59,111 nt of DNA. Origin: an uncultured Oscillospiraceae bacterium (lineage in GTDB: Bacteria > Bacillota > Clostridia > Oscillospirales > Acutalibacteraceae). Made by a program: the position numbers and the translations under genes. The notes under the pieces were generated by a model, which saw nothing but the letters and a program-made list of their open reading frames with translations, ran no database searches and was not told where the DNA came from. Shown one piece after another: positions 27,389 to 35,482 of the stretch (positions are counted from its first letter, which is position 1; each line of letters opens with the position of its first letter). The stretch lies in the NCBI GenBank assembly GCA_900546785.1, contig URED01000008.1:1-59111 (forward strand), in the 5' to 3' direction.

Positions 27389-27442
27389 AGTATCACCGTA
27401 AATATTTTATGCGTTATATTTAAAATTATATGTATCTTTTAG

Positions 27443-27471
27443 TTGACAATTTATCTGATTTTTGTTATATT
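27443..27471 (+). promoter_or_regulatory. tRNA-Ser promoter
   Basis: TTGACA and TATATT with a 17-base spacer. A hairpin CTGATTCA/TGAATCAG (27481-27502) lies in the leader before the tRNA. Confidence 0.75.
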
Positions 27472-27539
27472 AATAGGGCACTGATTCATGAAGTTGAATC
27501 AGCGCTTAACTTGACAGAGTGTGTTAAAGTTACAGTTTT

Positions 27540-27630
27540 GCAGATGTACTCAAGCTGGTGACGAGGCGCCCCTGCTAAGGGCGTAGGGTGGGCAACCGCC
27601 GCGAGAGTTCGAATCTCTCCATCTGCGCCA
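27540..27630 (+). tRNA. tRNA-Ser (GCT)
   Basis: Acceptor GCAGATG pairs with CATCTGC, anticodon loop CTGCTAA gives GCT, and the long variable arm identifies a serine tRNA; CCA is encoded. Its last 21 bases recur exactly at 27773-27793 and 12 bases of the T-arm recur inverted at 27674-27685. Confidence 0.97.
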
Positions 27631-27632
27631 AA

Positions 27633-27667
27633 AAACAGCAAGTATTTTTGTGCTTGCTGTTTTTTTA
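27633..27667 (+). terminator. First terminator after tRNA-Ser
   Basis: AACAGCAAG and CTTGCTGTT pair, followed by a run of T. As at tRNA-Thr, it precedes the inverted T-arm copy. Confidence 0.85.
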
Positions 27668-27673
27668 TAAAAA

Positions 27674-27793
27674 GAGAGATTCGAAAAGGGCAAACCCCGT
27701 AGGGGTTAGAAACAGTCCGGGGGACTGTTTCGGTGCCCGGGTGCGTGCCGGCGAGCGCGGAAGCGAGCCGGGCGAATCTCTCCATCTGCGCCA
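27674..27793 (+). repeat. tRNA-3'-end-linked hairpin element, copy 2 (tRNA-Ser)
   Basis: In order: a 12-base inverted copy of the tRNA-Ser T-arm (27674-27685), a variable hairpin AACCCC/GGGGTT (27693-27707), a hairpin with the same 10-bp arms as copy 1 (GAAACAGTCC/GGACTGTTTC, loop GGG; 27709-27731), a GC-rich hairpin GCCCGG/CCGGGC, and an exact 21-base copy of the tRNA 3' end with CCA (27773-27793). Only the central hairpin is shared in sequence with copy 1; the rest keeps the layout but follows the host tRNA or differs. Confidence 0.8.
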
Positions 27794-27827
27794 AAAACAA
27801 CCATCACGAATGTGGTGGTTGTTTTTT
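27794..27827 (+). terminator. Second terminator after tRNA-Ser
   Basis: AACAACCATCAC and GTGGTGGTTGTT form a 12-bp stem followed by a T-run, starting right after the copied CCA. Confidence 0.85.
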
Positions 27828-27907
27828 GTGTTTAGATCGCCGGCGAATATCAAATTGTGTTTTACAAATAATATTTCTGTATTTATAAAACAATGTGGAG
27901 TGATCGT

Positions 27908-29215
27908 ATGATTTCGCTGTGGGAAGATCAAACAAAAATGCCGTCGTTTGCAAAGCTAAATAAGGATATAAAAACCGATGTACTTATTATCGGCGGCGGC
28001 ATGGCGGGTGTTTTGTGCGCATATATGCTGGAACATGCAGGCGTGGATTATGCTCTTGTTGAGGCTGAGGAGATCGGCAAGGGCATTACCAAAAACACGA
28101 CCGCGAAGATCACCGCGCAGCACGGGTTGTTATACAGTAAACTCATTAAAGAATTCGGCGCCGAAAAAGCAAAGCAGTATCTTGAGATGAATTTGAACGC
28201 CGTCTTAAAGTATGCACAGCTTTGCGCTGATATGGATTGCGATTTTGAGATCAGGGACGCTTACGTTTATTCTCTTGAGGACGAAAATATTATCAGTGAG
28301 GAAGCGGCGGCGCTGAAAAAGCTTGGGTATCATGCGGAATGTGTAAAGCGCCTTGATCTGCCTTTCTCCGTTGCCGGTTCATTGCGCTTTAAAGAGCAGG
28401 CGCAGTTTTCACCCCTTAAATTTCTTGCATATATTTCCGAAGGTCTTAAGATTTATGAGCATACGAAAGTGCTTGAACTGATAGACATGAAAGCCGTAAC
28501 AAGCGGCGGAATCATCCGTGCAAATAAGATGATTATTGCCACGCATTTCCCGTTTTTGAATAAGCACGGCGCTTATTTTCTAAAACTTTATCAGCAGCGC
28601 TCCTATGTGATCGTGCTGGAGAATGCCGCAGATGTCGGCGGTATGTATATAGATGCGGCGCAGGGTGGGCTTTCTTTCAGGAATTATAAAAATCTGCTTT
28701 TTATCGGCGGCGGAGAGCACCGCACGGGCAAGAAATCACAGGCATGGCAGGAACTGAGGGCTTTTGCCGCAAAGTATTATCCGCAGTCGCAGGAAAAATA
28801 TCACTGGGCAACGCAGGATTGCATGTCGCTTGACGGCGCACCCTATATCGGCAGGTATTCCGCTAAAACGCCGGATCTGTATGTTGCAACGGGCTTTAAT
28901 AAATGGGGTATGACGTCGTCCATGGTGGCTGCTGAAATGCTTTGTAATCTTATAACCGGTAAAAAAACGTATCCTTTAAATATTTTTTCTCCCTCCAGAA
29001 CCATTATGCGCCCGCAGCTTGCCGTCAATGCTTTTGAGGCGGCTGTCAATCTTGTGAATTTCAGACCGAAACGCTGTCCGCATCTCGGCTGTGCTCTAAA
29101 GTGGAATCCGTATGAACGTTCGTGGGACTGCCCCTGCCACGGCTCGCGGTTTACGGAGTACGGAAAGCTGATTGATAATCCCGCAACAGCAGATCTGAAA
29201 GACGCCCGCTCTTAA
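27908..29215 (+). CDS. FAD-dependent oxidoreductase with C-terminal Rieske [2Fe-2S] domain
   Basis: 435 residues. The N-terminal DAO-type FAD domain has DVLIIGGGMAGVLCAYMLE and a dinucleotide glutamate (LVEAEEIGKG); a second FAD-contact region is APYIGRYS...YVATGFNKWGMTSS. The last 50 residues are a Rieske cluster site, CPHLGC then CPCHGSRF, with spacing right for C-x-H...C-x-x-H. The substrate is not known for this family. GGAG precedes ATG 27908. It lies upstream of a flavodoxin/ferredoxin gene with its own promoter. Confidence 0.9.
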   Translation: MISLWEDQTKMPSFAKLNKDIKTDVLIIGGGMAGVLCAYMLEHAGVDYALVEAEEIGKGITKNTTAKITAQHGLLYSKLIKEFGAEKAKQYLEMNLNAVLKYAQLCADMDCDFEIRDAYVYSLEDENIISEEAAALKKLGYHAECVKRLDLPFSVAGSLRFKEQAQFSPLKFLAYISEGLKIYEHTKVLELIDMKAVTSGGIIRANKMIIATHFPFLNKHGAYFLKLYQQRSYVIVLENAADVGGMYIDAAQGGLSFRNYKNLLFIGGGEHRTGKKSQAWQELRAFAAKYYPQSQEKYHWATQDCMSLDGAPYIGRYSAKTPDLYVATGFNKWGMTSSMVAAEMLCNLITGKKTYPLNIFSPSRTIMRPQLAVNAFEAAVNLVNFRPKRCPHLGCALKWNPYERSWDCPCHGSRFTEYGKLIDNPATADLKDARS

Positions 29216-29225
29216 AACTGTATTG

Positions 29226-29254
29226 TTGACGGCATATGGATTGTATGCTAAAAT
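29226..29254 (+). promoter_or_regulatory. Promoter of the EFR1-type gene
   Basis: TTGACG and TAAAAT with a 17-base spacer, about 148 bases before the start codon. The long leader that follows is AT-rich and shows no convincing structure. Confidence 0.6.
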
Positions 29255-29401
29255 GAGTTTAGACGCCTGTTGTTTATGACGGGAGCGGCAAAAGATATTT
29301 ATATATGTATATGAAAAAGTTTTCCGTTTTAAAGGTCTTTGATCCTCTGGGAATTATATAAATCATGACCGGTTGCGTTTTGATTTTGCGGGGTGATTTT
29401 T

Positions 29402-30166
29402 ATGATAATCTATTTTTCCGGCACGGGTAACAGCCGTTTCGCCGCGCAGGCAGTTAACGGCGTTGTGGGCGGCGATTGCGTGGATTCTTTTGCATATATA
29501 AGAAACGCTCAGGGCGGGGAGTTTGATTCCGATACGCCCTACGTTTTCGTGTGCCCTACATATTCGTGGCGCATTCCGCGCGTGTTTGCTTCTTTTATTA
29601 AAAACAGTACCTTTTCAGGTTCGAAAAAGGCATATTTTATAATGACCTGCGGCAGCGAGATCGGCAATTCCGAAAACTATATTAAAAAGCTCTGCAAGGC
29701 GTGCGGCCTTGATTTTATGGGCGTTGCGCAGATCGTTATGCCGGAAAATTATATAGCGCTTTTTTCCGTTCCCGATAAGCAGAAAGCAGATAAAATCATT
29801 CGCGATTCGCTTACGGATATATATGCGGCGGCAAAGCGTATAAAGCAGAGCGAGCAGCTTGATAAGCATAAAACATCGGTTGTCGATATACTGAAAAGCA
29901 GTGTCGTCAATAGGGCTTTTTACAGATTTATCGTTTCCGCAAAAGATTTTACCGCAAGCGATCAGTGTATTTCCTGCGGCAAATGTTCTTCGGTATGCCC
30001 GCTCGGAAATATTAAGCTTGTGGATTCAAAGCCGGAGTGGGGGAACTCGTGTACGCATTGTATGGCGTGTATCAGCCTCTGTCCCGTTCGTGCAATCGAA
30101 TACGGCACTGTTTCCAAAAACAGGAATCGTTTTTACAATTCCTATGACCCTGCCGAATTCAAATAA
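29402..30166 (+). CDS. EFR1-family flavodoxin-ferredoxin protein
   Basis: 254 residues combining a flavodoxin-like N-terminus (YFSGTGNSRFAAQAV, the FMN phosphate loop) with a C-terminal bacterial ferredoxin having two [4Fe-4S] sites, CISCGKCSSVCP and CTHCMACISLCP. Such proteins carry electrons between ferredoxin and flavin partners; the exact role is unknown. GGGGTGA precedes ATG 29402. Its neighbour, the Rieske-FAD oxidoreductase, could be a redox partner, but they have separate promoters. Confidence 0.9.
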   Translation: MIIYFSGTGNSRFAAQAVNGVVGGDCVDSFAYIRNAQGGEFDSDTPYVFVCPTYSWRIPRVFASFIKNSTFSGSKKAYFIMTCGSEIGNSENYIKKLCKACGLDFMGVAQIVMPENYIALFSVPDKQKADKIIRDSLTDIYAAAKRIKQSEQLDKHKTSVVDILKSSVVNRAFYRFIVSAKDFTASDQCISCGKCSSVCPLGNIKLVDSKPEWGNSCTHCMACISLCPVRAIEYGTVSKNRNRFYNSYDPAEFK

Positions 30167-30218
30167 GAATATATACGCTGTTTTGCCCGAAAACAGTAAA
30201 ATACGGAATATATGTATC

Positions 30219-30240
30219 AGCCTGCATTATTTTGCAGGCT
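30219..30240. terminator. Hairpin adjoining repeat copy B
   Basis: AGCCTGCA and TGCAGGCT form an 8-bp stem two bases from the 3' end of repeat copy B. On the plus strand it lies 52 bases after the EFR1 stop and may terminate that gene, although the T-run is weak. Confidence 0.6.
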
Positions 30241-30242
30241 TT

Positions 30243-30524
30243 AGACTGTCGATAAAGTCGGCTGAACCGCGCAATATATCTTTTACTTATTTAAAAAAGG
30301 AAAATAATTAAAAGCAACTTTAAATCAAAGAGTACGCTAAAAACAGTTAAATGCCGCATGAAACAAATGTCATGCGGCATTTGCGCTTTCCGCCTTTCGC
30401 TCGGGGGCAGTACCTCTGTACAGCTCCCGCTCGCGAAAAACGAAATTCAGCTCGATTTCTCGAAGTCTCCTCAGCGTGTAGGACTGCCCGCTTTTCTAAA
30501 TTTACACCTTTTTCTACACGCTGA
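30243..30524 (-). repeat. Dispersed noncoding repeat, copy B (complete)
   Basis: Read on the minus strand: CAGCGTGTAG pairs with CTACACGCTG about 40 bases on; a TCGA-GAAA-TCGA hairpin with a GNRA-type loop follows; then a GTAC-AGAG-GTAC hairpin; a strong ATGCCGCATGA/TCATGCGGCAT hairpin; an AT-rich stretch; and the terminal GCGCGGTTCAGCCGACTTTA block ending CAGTCT. Copies A and C share the whole order. It can be read as ORFs on both strands, but these arise only because the DNA is conserved. Confidence 0.85.
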
Positions 30525-30562
30525 CGGGGCTGTGTTCCACATTCTCGAATATTTTGAACAGA

Positions 30563-30610
30563 CCGGCAGAACAGCGCAAGATAGAAACGCATCTGCCGGT
30601 TTTGATTTTT
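30563..30610 (+). terminator. Hairpin with plus-strand T-run
   Basis: CCGGCAGA and TCTGCCGG pair across about 22 bases and are followed by TTTTGATTTTT on the plus strand. It lies between the repeat and the converging pcrA stop. Confidence 0.6.
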
Positions 30611-30611
30611 A

Positions 30612-32804
30612 TTACACTTTATCCAGCTTGGCGAAGTTAGCCATAAGTTTTTTCGTGCCGGCTTTATCAAAGGCGATCTCCAGCAGAGTATCGTTGCCCA
30701 TAGGCTTTGCAGAGAGGATAACGCCCGTGCCGAACGCCTTATGACGCACTGTATCGCCAACCTGATAGCTTGCGCCGGAGCCGGAACGTTCGTAACCGAC
30801 CTGCCCGAATTTGTGGGAGGAAACGGCGTTTTTCGCCTGCGGATTTTCCGCAAAGGCGCTTCTTGTGAACGCGCCGCGCGGGGTAAATGTATGAACGGTT
30901 ATATCATTTACCACATTTGCCGGGATCTCGCGCAGAAATCTGGAGGGTGAATTTCTGCCCGTGGTGCCGTAGAGCATACGGCGGCGGGCATTGAGCAGAT
31001 AAAGCTTTTCCTTGGCGCGGGTTATGCCCACATAGGCAAGGCGGCGTTCCTCCTCAAGATCCTCCTCGCTGAAAAGGGACTGATTGCCGGGGAAGATACC
31101 GTCCTCCATTCCGGGGATAAACACGATCGGAAATTCCAGGCCTTTTGCCGCGTGCAGAGTCATCAGCACAACGGCGTCATCATCACTGTTATACGTGTCT
31201 ATATCGGAAACAAGGGCAACGTCCTCTAAGAAATCGGAAAGGTCAAAATCCTCATTTTCCTGCTGATAGCGTATGAACATGGTTGAAAGCTCATTGATAT
31301 TATCTTTCCTGTCCTGCGCGGAATCGGGATCCTCGTCAAGATACGCATTGTAGTCTGTTTTCTCCATAATCTTCTGCAGCAGATCGGAAAGCGGCATACC
31401 GTCCTCCAGGCACTGCTGAAAGTGCTTGATAAGATCCGCAAACTCGCCGAGACGGCGGGCGGCGCGCTGCGTTTTATCAAATTCATCCGCGCGTTCGCAT
31501 ACCTCAAAGGCAGAGATGCCCACGCCCGTTGCGATATCCATGATATTTGCAAACATGGTATCCCCTATGCCGCGCTTCGGCACGTTTATAATGCGCTGGA
31601 GCCTTACATTATCCGCCGGGTTATTGATAACGGCAAAATAGCTTACGATATCCTTGATCTCCTTGCGGTCAAAGAACCTGTGCCCGCCTATGACCACATG
31701 GGGGATACCGCTTTTGGCGAGCGTGATTTCTATGTTTCTGGACTGCGCGTTCATTCTGTAAAGTATGGCATGGTCGCGCATTTTTTTGCCTTCTTTTACA
31801 TTTTTCAGTATCTCTTCTGCAATGAACGAAGCCTCGTCCGCCTCATCGTCCAGCGTGTTTTCTATAATTTTTTCGCCTGCGCCGGCGGCTGTCCAGAGAT
31901 TCTTGCCCTTGCGGTTCTTATTGTTTGAGATAACGGCGTTTGCCGCGTCCAGAATATTCTGCGTGGAACGGTAATTCTGCTCAAGGCGAATGACTTTGGC
32001 GTCTTTATACTGATGCTCAAAAGACAAAATATTTTCTATGGTAGCGCCGCGGAAGCGGTAAATGCTTTGATCGTCATCGCCCACAACGCAGATATTTTTG
32101 TACCCGCCCGCAAGCAGGGATACAAGCACATACTGTGCATGGGAGGTATCCTGATACTCGTCTACAAGAATATACTTGAACTGCTTTTGATAAAGCTCCA
32201 AAACATCTTCATTTTCATTGAGAAGTTTAACGGTATTGAAGATCATATCGTCAAAATCCATAGCGTCTGCCTTTAACAGCTCTTTCTGATAAAGCTCGTA
32301 GCACTCGGCGATCCTTGCTTTTCTGAAATCACTTTGGGCAAGCTTTTTATACTCCTCGGGGCCTATAAGACTGTCTTTCGCGGCACTCATTTCGGAAAGG
32401 ATGGATTTATGGTGCAGCACCTTATCCGATATGCCCAGCGATTTTTGGCAGTGCTTCATGACCCGCTTCTGATCGTCCGTATCATAGATCGTAAAATGGG
32501 AAGTATAGCCGAGTCTGTCCGCAAATCTTCTGAGTATTCTGCCGCAGCAGGAATGAAAGGTGTGCGCCCAGACATCGCGCGCCCTCTCGCCCAAAGCGGA
32601 AATAAGCCTTTCCTGTATCTCGCCGGCGGCTTTATTCGTAAACGTGATGGCAAGCACCTGCCACGGCAGGGCAAGGCCGCTTTCTATGATATGCTGAACA
32701 CGGTTTACGAGCACCGTGGTTTTGCCGGAACCTGCGCCGGCAAGGATAAGAAGCGGACCCTCTGTGCAGTCCACAGCCTGCTGCTGCATTTCATTTAACG
32801 CCAT
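30612..32804 (-). CDS. pcrA: ATP-dependent DNA helicase PcrA/UvrD
   Basis: Superfamily 1A 3'-5' helicase for repair and replication fork maintenance. Helicase motifs are all visible: Walker A LAGAGSGKTT near residue 21, VDEYQDTS (motif II), GDDDQSIYRFRGA (III), LEQNYRST (IV), LMTLHAAKGLEF (V) and VGITRAKEKLYLL (VI). The 730 residues include the usual C-terminal Tudor-like tail (VGDTVRHKAFGTGVI). GAGGTG precedes the ATG. It follows a terminator cluster and appears to be transcribed alone. Confidence 0.96.
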   Translation of the reverse strand: MALNEMQQQAVDCTEGPLLILAGAGSGKTTVLVNRVQHIIESGLALPWQVLAITFTNKAAGEIQERLISALGERARDVWAHTFHSCCGRILRRFADRLGYTSHFTIYDTDDQKRVMKHCQKSLGISDKVLHHKSILSEMSAAKDSLIGPEEYKKLAQSDFRKARIAECYELYQKELLKADAMDFDDMIFNTVKLLNENEDVLELYQKQFKYILVDEYQDTSHAQYVLVSLLAGGYKNICVVGDDDQSIYRFRGATIENILSFEHQYKDAKVIRLEQNYRSTQNILDAANAVISNNKNRKGKNLWTAAGAGEKIIENTLDDEADEASFIAEEILKNVKEGKKMRDHAILYRMNAQSRNIEITLAKSGIPHVVIGGHRFFDRKEIKDIVSYFAVINNPADNVRLQRIINVPKRGIGDTMFANIMDIATGVGISAFEVCERADEFDKTQRAARRLGEFADLIKHFQQCLEDGMPLSDLLQKIMEKTDYNAYLDEDPDSAQDRKDNINELSTMFIRYQQENEDFDLSDFLEDVALVSDIDTYNSDDDAVVLMTLHAAKGLEFPIVFIPGMEDGIFPGNQSLFSEEDLEEERRLAYVGITRAKEKLYLLNARRRMLYGTTGRNSPSRFLREIPANVVNDITVHTFTPRGAFTRSAFAENPQAKNAVSSHKFGQVGYERSGSGASYQVGDTVRHKAFGTGVILSAKPMGNDTLLEIAFDKAGTKKLMANFAKLDKV

Positions 32805-32834
32805 ATGTACACCTCAAAATTTAAAATAAAAAAT

Positions 32835-32854
32835 CCGGTCTGTAAGTGCAGACC
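32835..32854. terminator. Hairpin upstream of pcrA
   Basis: GGTCTG and CAGACC pair around TAAGTG; on the minus strand a T-rich run follows within three bases. It lies inside the likely pcrA leader and may be a leftover of upstream termination. Confidence 0.45.
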
Positions 32855-32873
32855 TAAAAAAGTAAAAAATAAA

Positions 32874-32897
32874 AACCGCCGCCGTAAAACGGCGGTT
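32874..32897 (-). terminator. Distal terminator after oadB
   Basis: AACCGCC and GGCGGTT pair and are followed on the minus strand by a T-rich run. It is the second of two hairpins after oadB. Confidence 0.75.
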
Positions 32898-32923
32898 AAA
32901 AAAGGGGAGTCGTGCGACACCCC
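32898..32923 (-). terminator. Proximal terminator after oadB
   Basis: GGGGTGTCGC and GCGACTCCCC pair with one mismatch, followed on the minus strand by six T residues. Confidence 0.8.
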
Positions 32924-32963
32924 GTTTTATTGACTTTTTATAACGCCGAATCCGGCAGAGCCG

Positions 32964-34178
32964 TTAGCCGAGCAGGGTAAGCAAAACACCTGCCGCTACT
33001 GCCGAGCCGATAACGCCGGACACATTCGGCCCCATCGCGTGCATAAGGAGGAAGTTTGCGGGGTTTTCCTTCTGCCCTTCCTTTTGGCTGACGCGCGCCG
33101 CCATTGGCACGGCGGAAACGCCGGCGGAGCCGATAAGCGGATTGACCTTGCCCTTTGTGATCACATACATAAGCTTGCCGAAAAGCACGCCGCCGGCAGT
33201 GCCGACCGAAAATGCAATAAGACCGAGCACGATTACACCGAGAGATTTTGCATTCAGGAAGCTCTGTGCGCTTGTTGTAGCGCCTACGGACAGGCCGAGC
33301 ATGATCGTGATGATATTCATCAGTTCGTTTTGAGCCGCTTTGGCTATTCTTTCCGTTCTGCCGCTCTCTTTAAGCAGATTGCCGAACATAAGCATACCTA
33401 CGAGCGAAGCCGCGTCCGGCAAAAGCAGCGAAACGATAACCGTTACCATGATGGGGAACAATATCTTTTCAAGCTTTGAAACGGGGCGCAGAGTATCCAT
33501 AACAACGCTGCGTTCTTTTTTGGTTGTGAGCGCACGCATGATGGGCGGCTGGATCACAGGCACGAGCGCCATATACGAATAAGCCGCAACGGCTATCGTA
33601 CCAAGCATTTCCGGCGCAAGCTGAGAGGTTACAAAGATAGCCGTAGGGCCGTCCGCACCGCCGATGATCGCGATTGAGCCCGCCTCCTGCGGTGTGAATT
33701 TAAGCAGGATAGCGCCTACATATGTGAAGAATATGCCAAGCTGCGCCGCAGCGCCGAGGATAAAGCTGGACGGATTTGCAATAAGCGGAGAAAAATCCGT
33801 CATAGCGCCGATACCAAGGAAGATGAGCGGCGGATAGATGCCCGCCTTTACGCCGAAATACAGGAAATCCAGAAGGCCCGGGGTACATACCTGCCCGGCT
33901 TCATTGACCATTCTGCCTGCAAGGAGATCTATAAAGCCCTGCAAATCGTTATACTGCACCGCAAGATTCGCGCCCGGAATATTGGCAAGCAGCATGCCGA
34001 ACGCAATGGGGATCATAAGGAGCGGCTCAAAGCCTTTTTTGATACCGAGCCACAAAAAGAAAAAGGAAACGCATATCATGATGAGATTGAGATAGCCGCC
34101 GTCCGTAAAAAAGAACGCATAGCCGCTGTTTTTCAAAATCTCAACAAAGGCGCTCCAAACACCCTGAATAATATCCAT
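32964..34178 (-). CDS. oadB: Sodium-translocating decarboxylase, beta subunit
   Basis: Integral membrane subunit that couples decarboxylation of a biotin-bound carboxyl group to Na+ export. The hallmark [18 protein letters not shown], containing the essential aspartate, is near residue 175-190, and the polar end regions ([31 protein letters not shown]) match the family. 404 residues with about ten spans. A gamma-type subunit is encoded just upstream; the carboxyltransferase and biotin carrier are not in the window, so the substrate (oxaloacetate, methylmalonyl-CoA or glutaconyl-CoA) cannot be told. Confidence 0.93.
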   Translation of the reverse strand: MDIIQGVWSAFVEILKNSGYAFFFTDGGYLNLIMICVSFFFLWLGIKKGFEPLLMIPIAFGMLLANIPGANLAVQYNDLQGFIDLLAGRMVNEAGQVCTPGLLDFLYFGVKAGIYPPLIFLGIGAMTDFSPLIANPSSFILGAAAQLGIFFTYVGAILLKFTPQEAGSIAIIGGADGPTAIFVTSQLAPEMLGTIAVAAYSYMALVPVIQPPIMRALTTKKERSVVMDTLRPVSKLEKILFPIMVTVIVSLLLPDAASLVGMLMFGNLLKESGRTERIAKAAQNELMNIITIMLGLSVGATTSAQSFLNAKSLGVIVLGLIAFSVGTAGGVLFGKLMYVITKGKVNPLIGSAGVSAVPMAARVSQKEGQKENPANFLLMHAMGPNVSGVIGSAVAAGVLLTLLG

Positions 34179-34205
34179 ATTTACCGTCCTCCGTTAAAAC
34201 AGCGT

Positions 34206-34233
34206 TAAAAAACGGGCCTTGCCGCAAGCCCGT
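34206..34233 (-). terminator. Terminator or attenuator between oadG and oadB
   Basis: On the minus strand ACGGGC...GCCCGT forms a stem followed by TTTTTT. It lies between two genes that should be needed together, so it would lower rather than abolish oadB transcription unless oadB has its own promoter. Confidence 0.7.
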
Positions 34234-34296
34234 CATCAAGTAAAAGGGATAGAGCAGGGCTGCTTTTCAGCCCCGCCCGTTCCGTTTGCTCAACAA

Positions 34297-34725
34297 TTAA
34301 AAAGGCTTTGTATTTTCCGCAATGGCAGCCGCAGCCCACGGATTTCTGCCTTGAACGTTTTTGACCTTAACAGAGCGGATCGTGACCTGCCTGCCGCCCT
34401 CCGCCGTATAGATAGCCGCAGCTATGGCCGCAACGATATCTGCGCTGACGCCGCCCTGAACTGCCGGAGCCGCCGGCGCGGCAGCGGGAACAGCCTGCAC
34501 GGGAGCAGGAGCGGAAACCGTATTCTGAGACGGCTTCTGATTCTTTGAAACGACCTTGCCGAAGCCTTTAAAAATAAGGATGAGCAGGATAAGCACCAGC
34601 ATGACGATGATGATGCCGGCAATAACAACTTCTGATGTGAGCACCCAATCAACACCTCCGAGATATTCTTTATATGTTTCAGCCGCAACGGGAATTACGC
34701 CTGTATTATAAATAAGATCTTGCAT
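34297..34725 (-). CDS. OadG-like gamma subunit of a sodium-pump decarboxylase
   Basis: 142 residues: a short luminal N-terminus, one membrane span (about residues 32-54, VVIAGIIIVMLVLILLILIF), an Ala/Pro-rich linker and a conserved C-terminal helix-rich piece (SADIVAAIAAAIYTAEGG). In oxaloacetate decarboxylase the gamma subunit bridges alpha and beta. ATG 34725 is preferred (GGAGAG 8 bases upstream) to the ATGs at 34731 and 34788. The linker resembles those before biotinyl domains, but no EAMKM-type biotin site is present. Confidence 0.8.
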   Translation of the reverse strand: MQDLIYNTGVIPVAAETYKEYLGGVDWVLTSEVVIAGIIIVMLVLILLILIFKGFGKVVSKNQKPSQNTVSAPAPVQAVPAAAPAAPAVQGGVSADIVAAIAAAIYTAEGGRQVTIRSVKVKNVQGRNPWAAAAIAENTKPF

Positions 34726-34759
34726 CCACATTCTCTCCGTTTTCATACTAATCGGTAGT

Positions 34760-34788
34760 ATTATAAAACAGAAGAGGGGTTTTTTCAA
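34760..34788 (-). promoter_or_regulatory. Promoter of the oadG-oadB pair
   Basis: On the minus strand TTGAAA and TATAAT are separated by 17 bases, 35 bases before the oadG start. Confidence 0.8.
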
Positions 34789-34942
34789 CCTTATTTTTGC
34801 ATTTTTGTTTAATATACCTAATTATAATAAAAATATCTGCGGTATAATTTGCACACGGGTATTGATTTATTTTTTAAAAAGTTTATAATATTATTAGCTG
34901 AAAAAAGCAAAATAACCGCTGATCTCCCGGAGGTGCGTAAAA

Positions 34943-35077
34943 ATGAAAAAAGAAACGCTTATAATCGCTATCCTGGTGGCGCTTATCATTTTATGGATAA
35001 CCGAGACTATCGGAATGAAAAAAACATCGCGCCTGCTGAGCGGCGCGATCGATATCGGCTTTTCTCTTTTAAGATAG
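34943..35077 (+). CDS. 44-residue membrane peptide
   Basis: Starts MKKETLIIAILVALIILW, a single membrane span, followed by a basic segment (KKTSR) and a short hydrophobic tail. A strong GGAGGTG lies 8 bases before the ATG, a TATAAT-like box at 34843-34848 upstream, and a clear terminator 26 bases after the stop, so this is a complete small transcription unit. No family is recognised; small toxins and regulatory membrane peptides look similar, but nothing here decides between them. Confidence 0.6.
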   Translation: MKKETLIIAILVALIILWITETIGMKKTSRLLSGAIDIGFSLLR

Positions 35078-35103
35078 AAAACAGATCGGATCATAACGCC
35101 ATG

Positions 35104-35128
35104 CCGCGCCGCAGTGCGCGGTTTTTTT
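35104..35128 (+). terminator. Terminator of the small membrane peptide gene
   Basis: CCGCGC and GCGCGG pair around CGCAGT, followed by seven T residues. Confidence 0.85.
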
Positions 35129-35144
35129 ATTGCAAAAATGCAAA

Positions 35145-35182
35145 AGGCGCCGCAGCCCGGCAGGTGTGCCAAGGCTGCGGCG
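35145..35182. repeat. 38-bp hairpin direct repeat, left
   Basis: Contains GCCGCAGCC...GGCTGCGGC as a stem. It is identical at 37 of 38 positions to 35483-35520 and the two bracket repeat copy C. On the minus strand it is followed by T-rich sequence, so it looks like a complete terminator of the operon that ends at 35530. Confidence 0.8.
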
Positions 35183-35184
35183 TT

Positions 35185-35481
35185 TCAGCGTGTAGAAAAA
35201 GGTGAAAATTTAGAAAAATTGGCAGTCCTGCACGCTGAGGAGACTTCGAGAAATCGAGCTGAATTTTGCATTTCGCGAGGATTGCTGTGCGTGGGCACCG
35301 CTTCCGAGCGAAAGGCGGAAAGCGCAAATGCCGCATAAACACTTGGTTTATGCGGCATCACCTGTTTTTCAGTGTATTCTTTGGCTTAGATCAAGTCGCG
35401 TTCTTACTTTTTTGTAATTTTCTTTTACTTTGAATAAGTAAAGTATATATTGCGCGGTTCAGCCGATTTTATCGACAGTCT
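35185..35481 (+). repeat. Dispersed noncoding repeat, copy C (complete)
   Basis: Same order of elements as copy B. Key stems are kept by paired or G-U changes: CAGCGTGTAG with CTGCACGCTG, and ATGCCGCATAAAC with GTTTATGCGGCAT where copy B has ATGCCGCATGA with TCATGCGGCAT. The TCGA-GAAA-TCGA loop and the terminal GCGCGGTTCAGCCGA block ending CAGTCT are unchanged. It lies exactly between the two 38-bp hairpin repeats. Confidence 0.85.
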
Positions 35482-35482
35482 G

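Noticed and set aside
30358..30744. Frame across repeat copy B similar to one across copy C (35127-35342)
   Set aside because: Similarity arises because the DNA repeat itself is conserved; both strands give comparable frames, starts are unrelated and no ribosome binding site exists.
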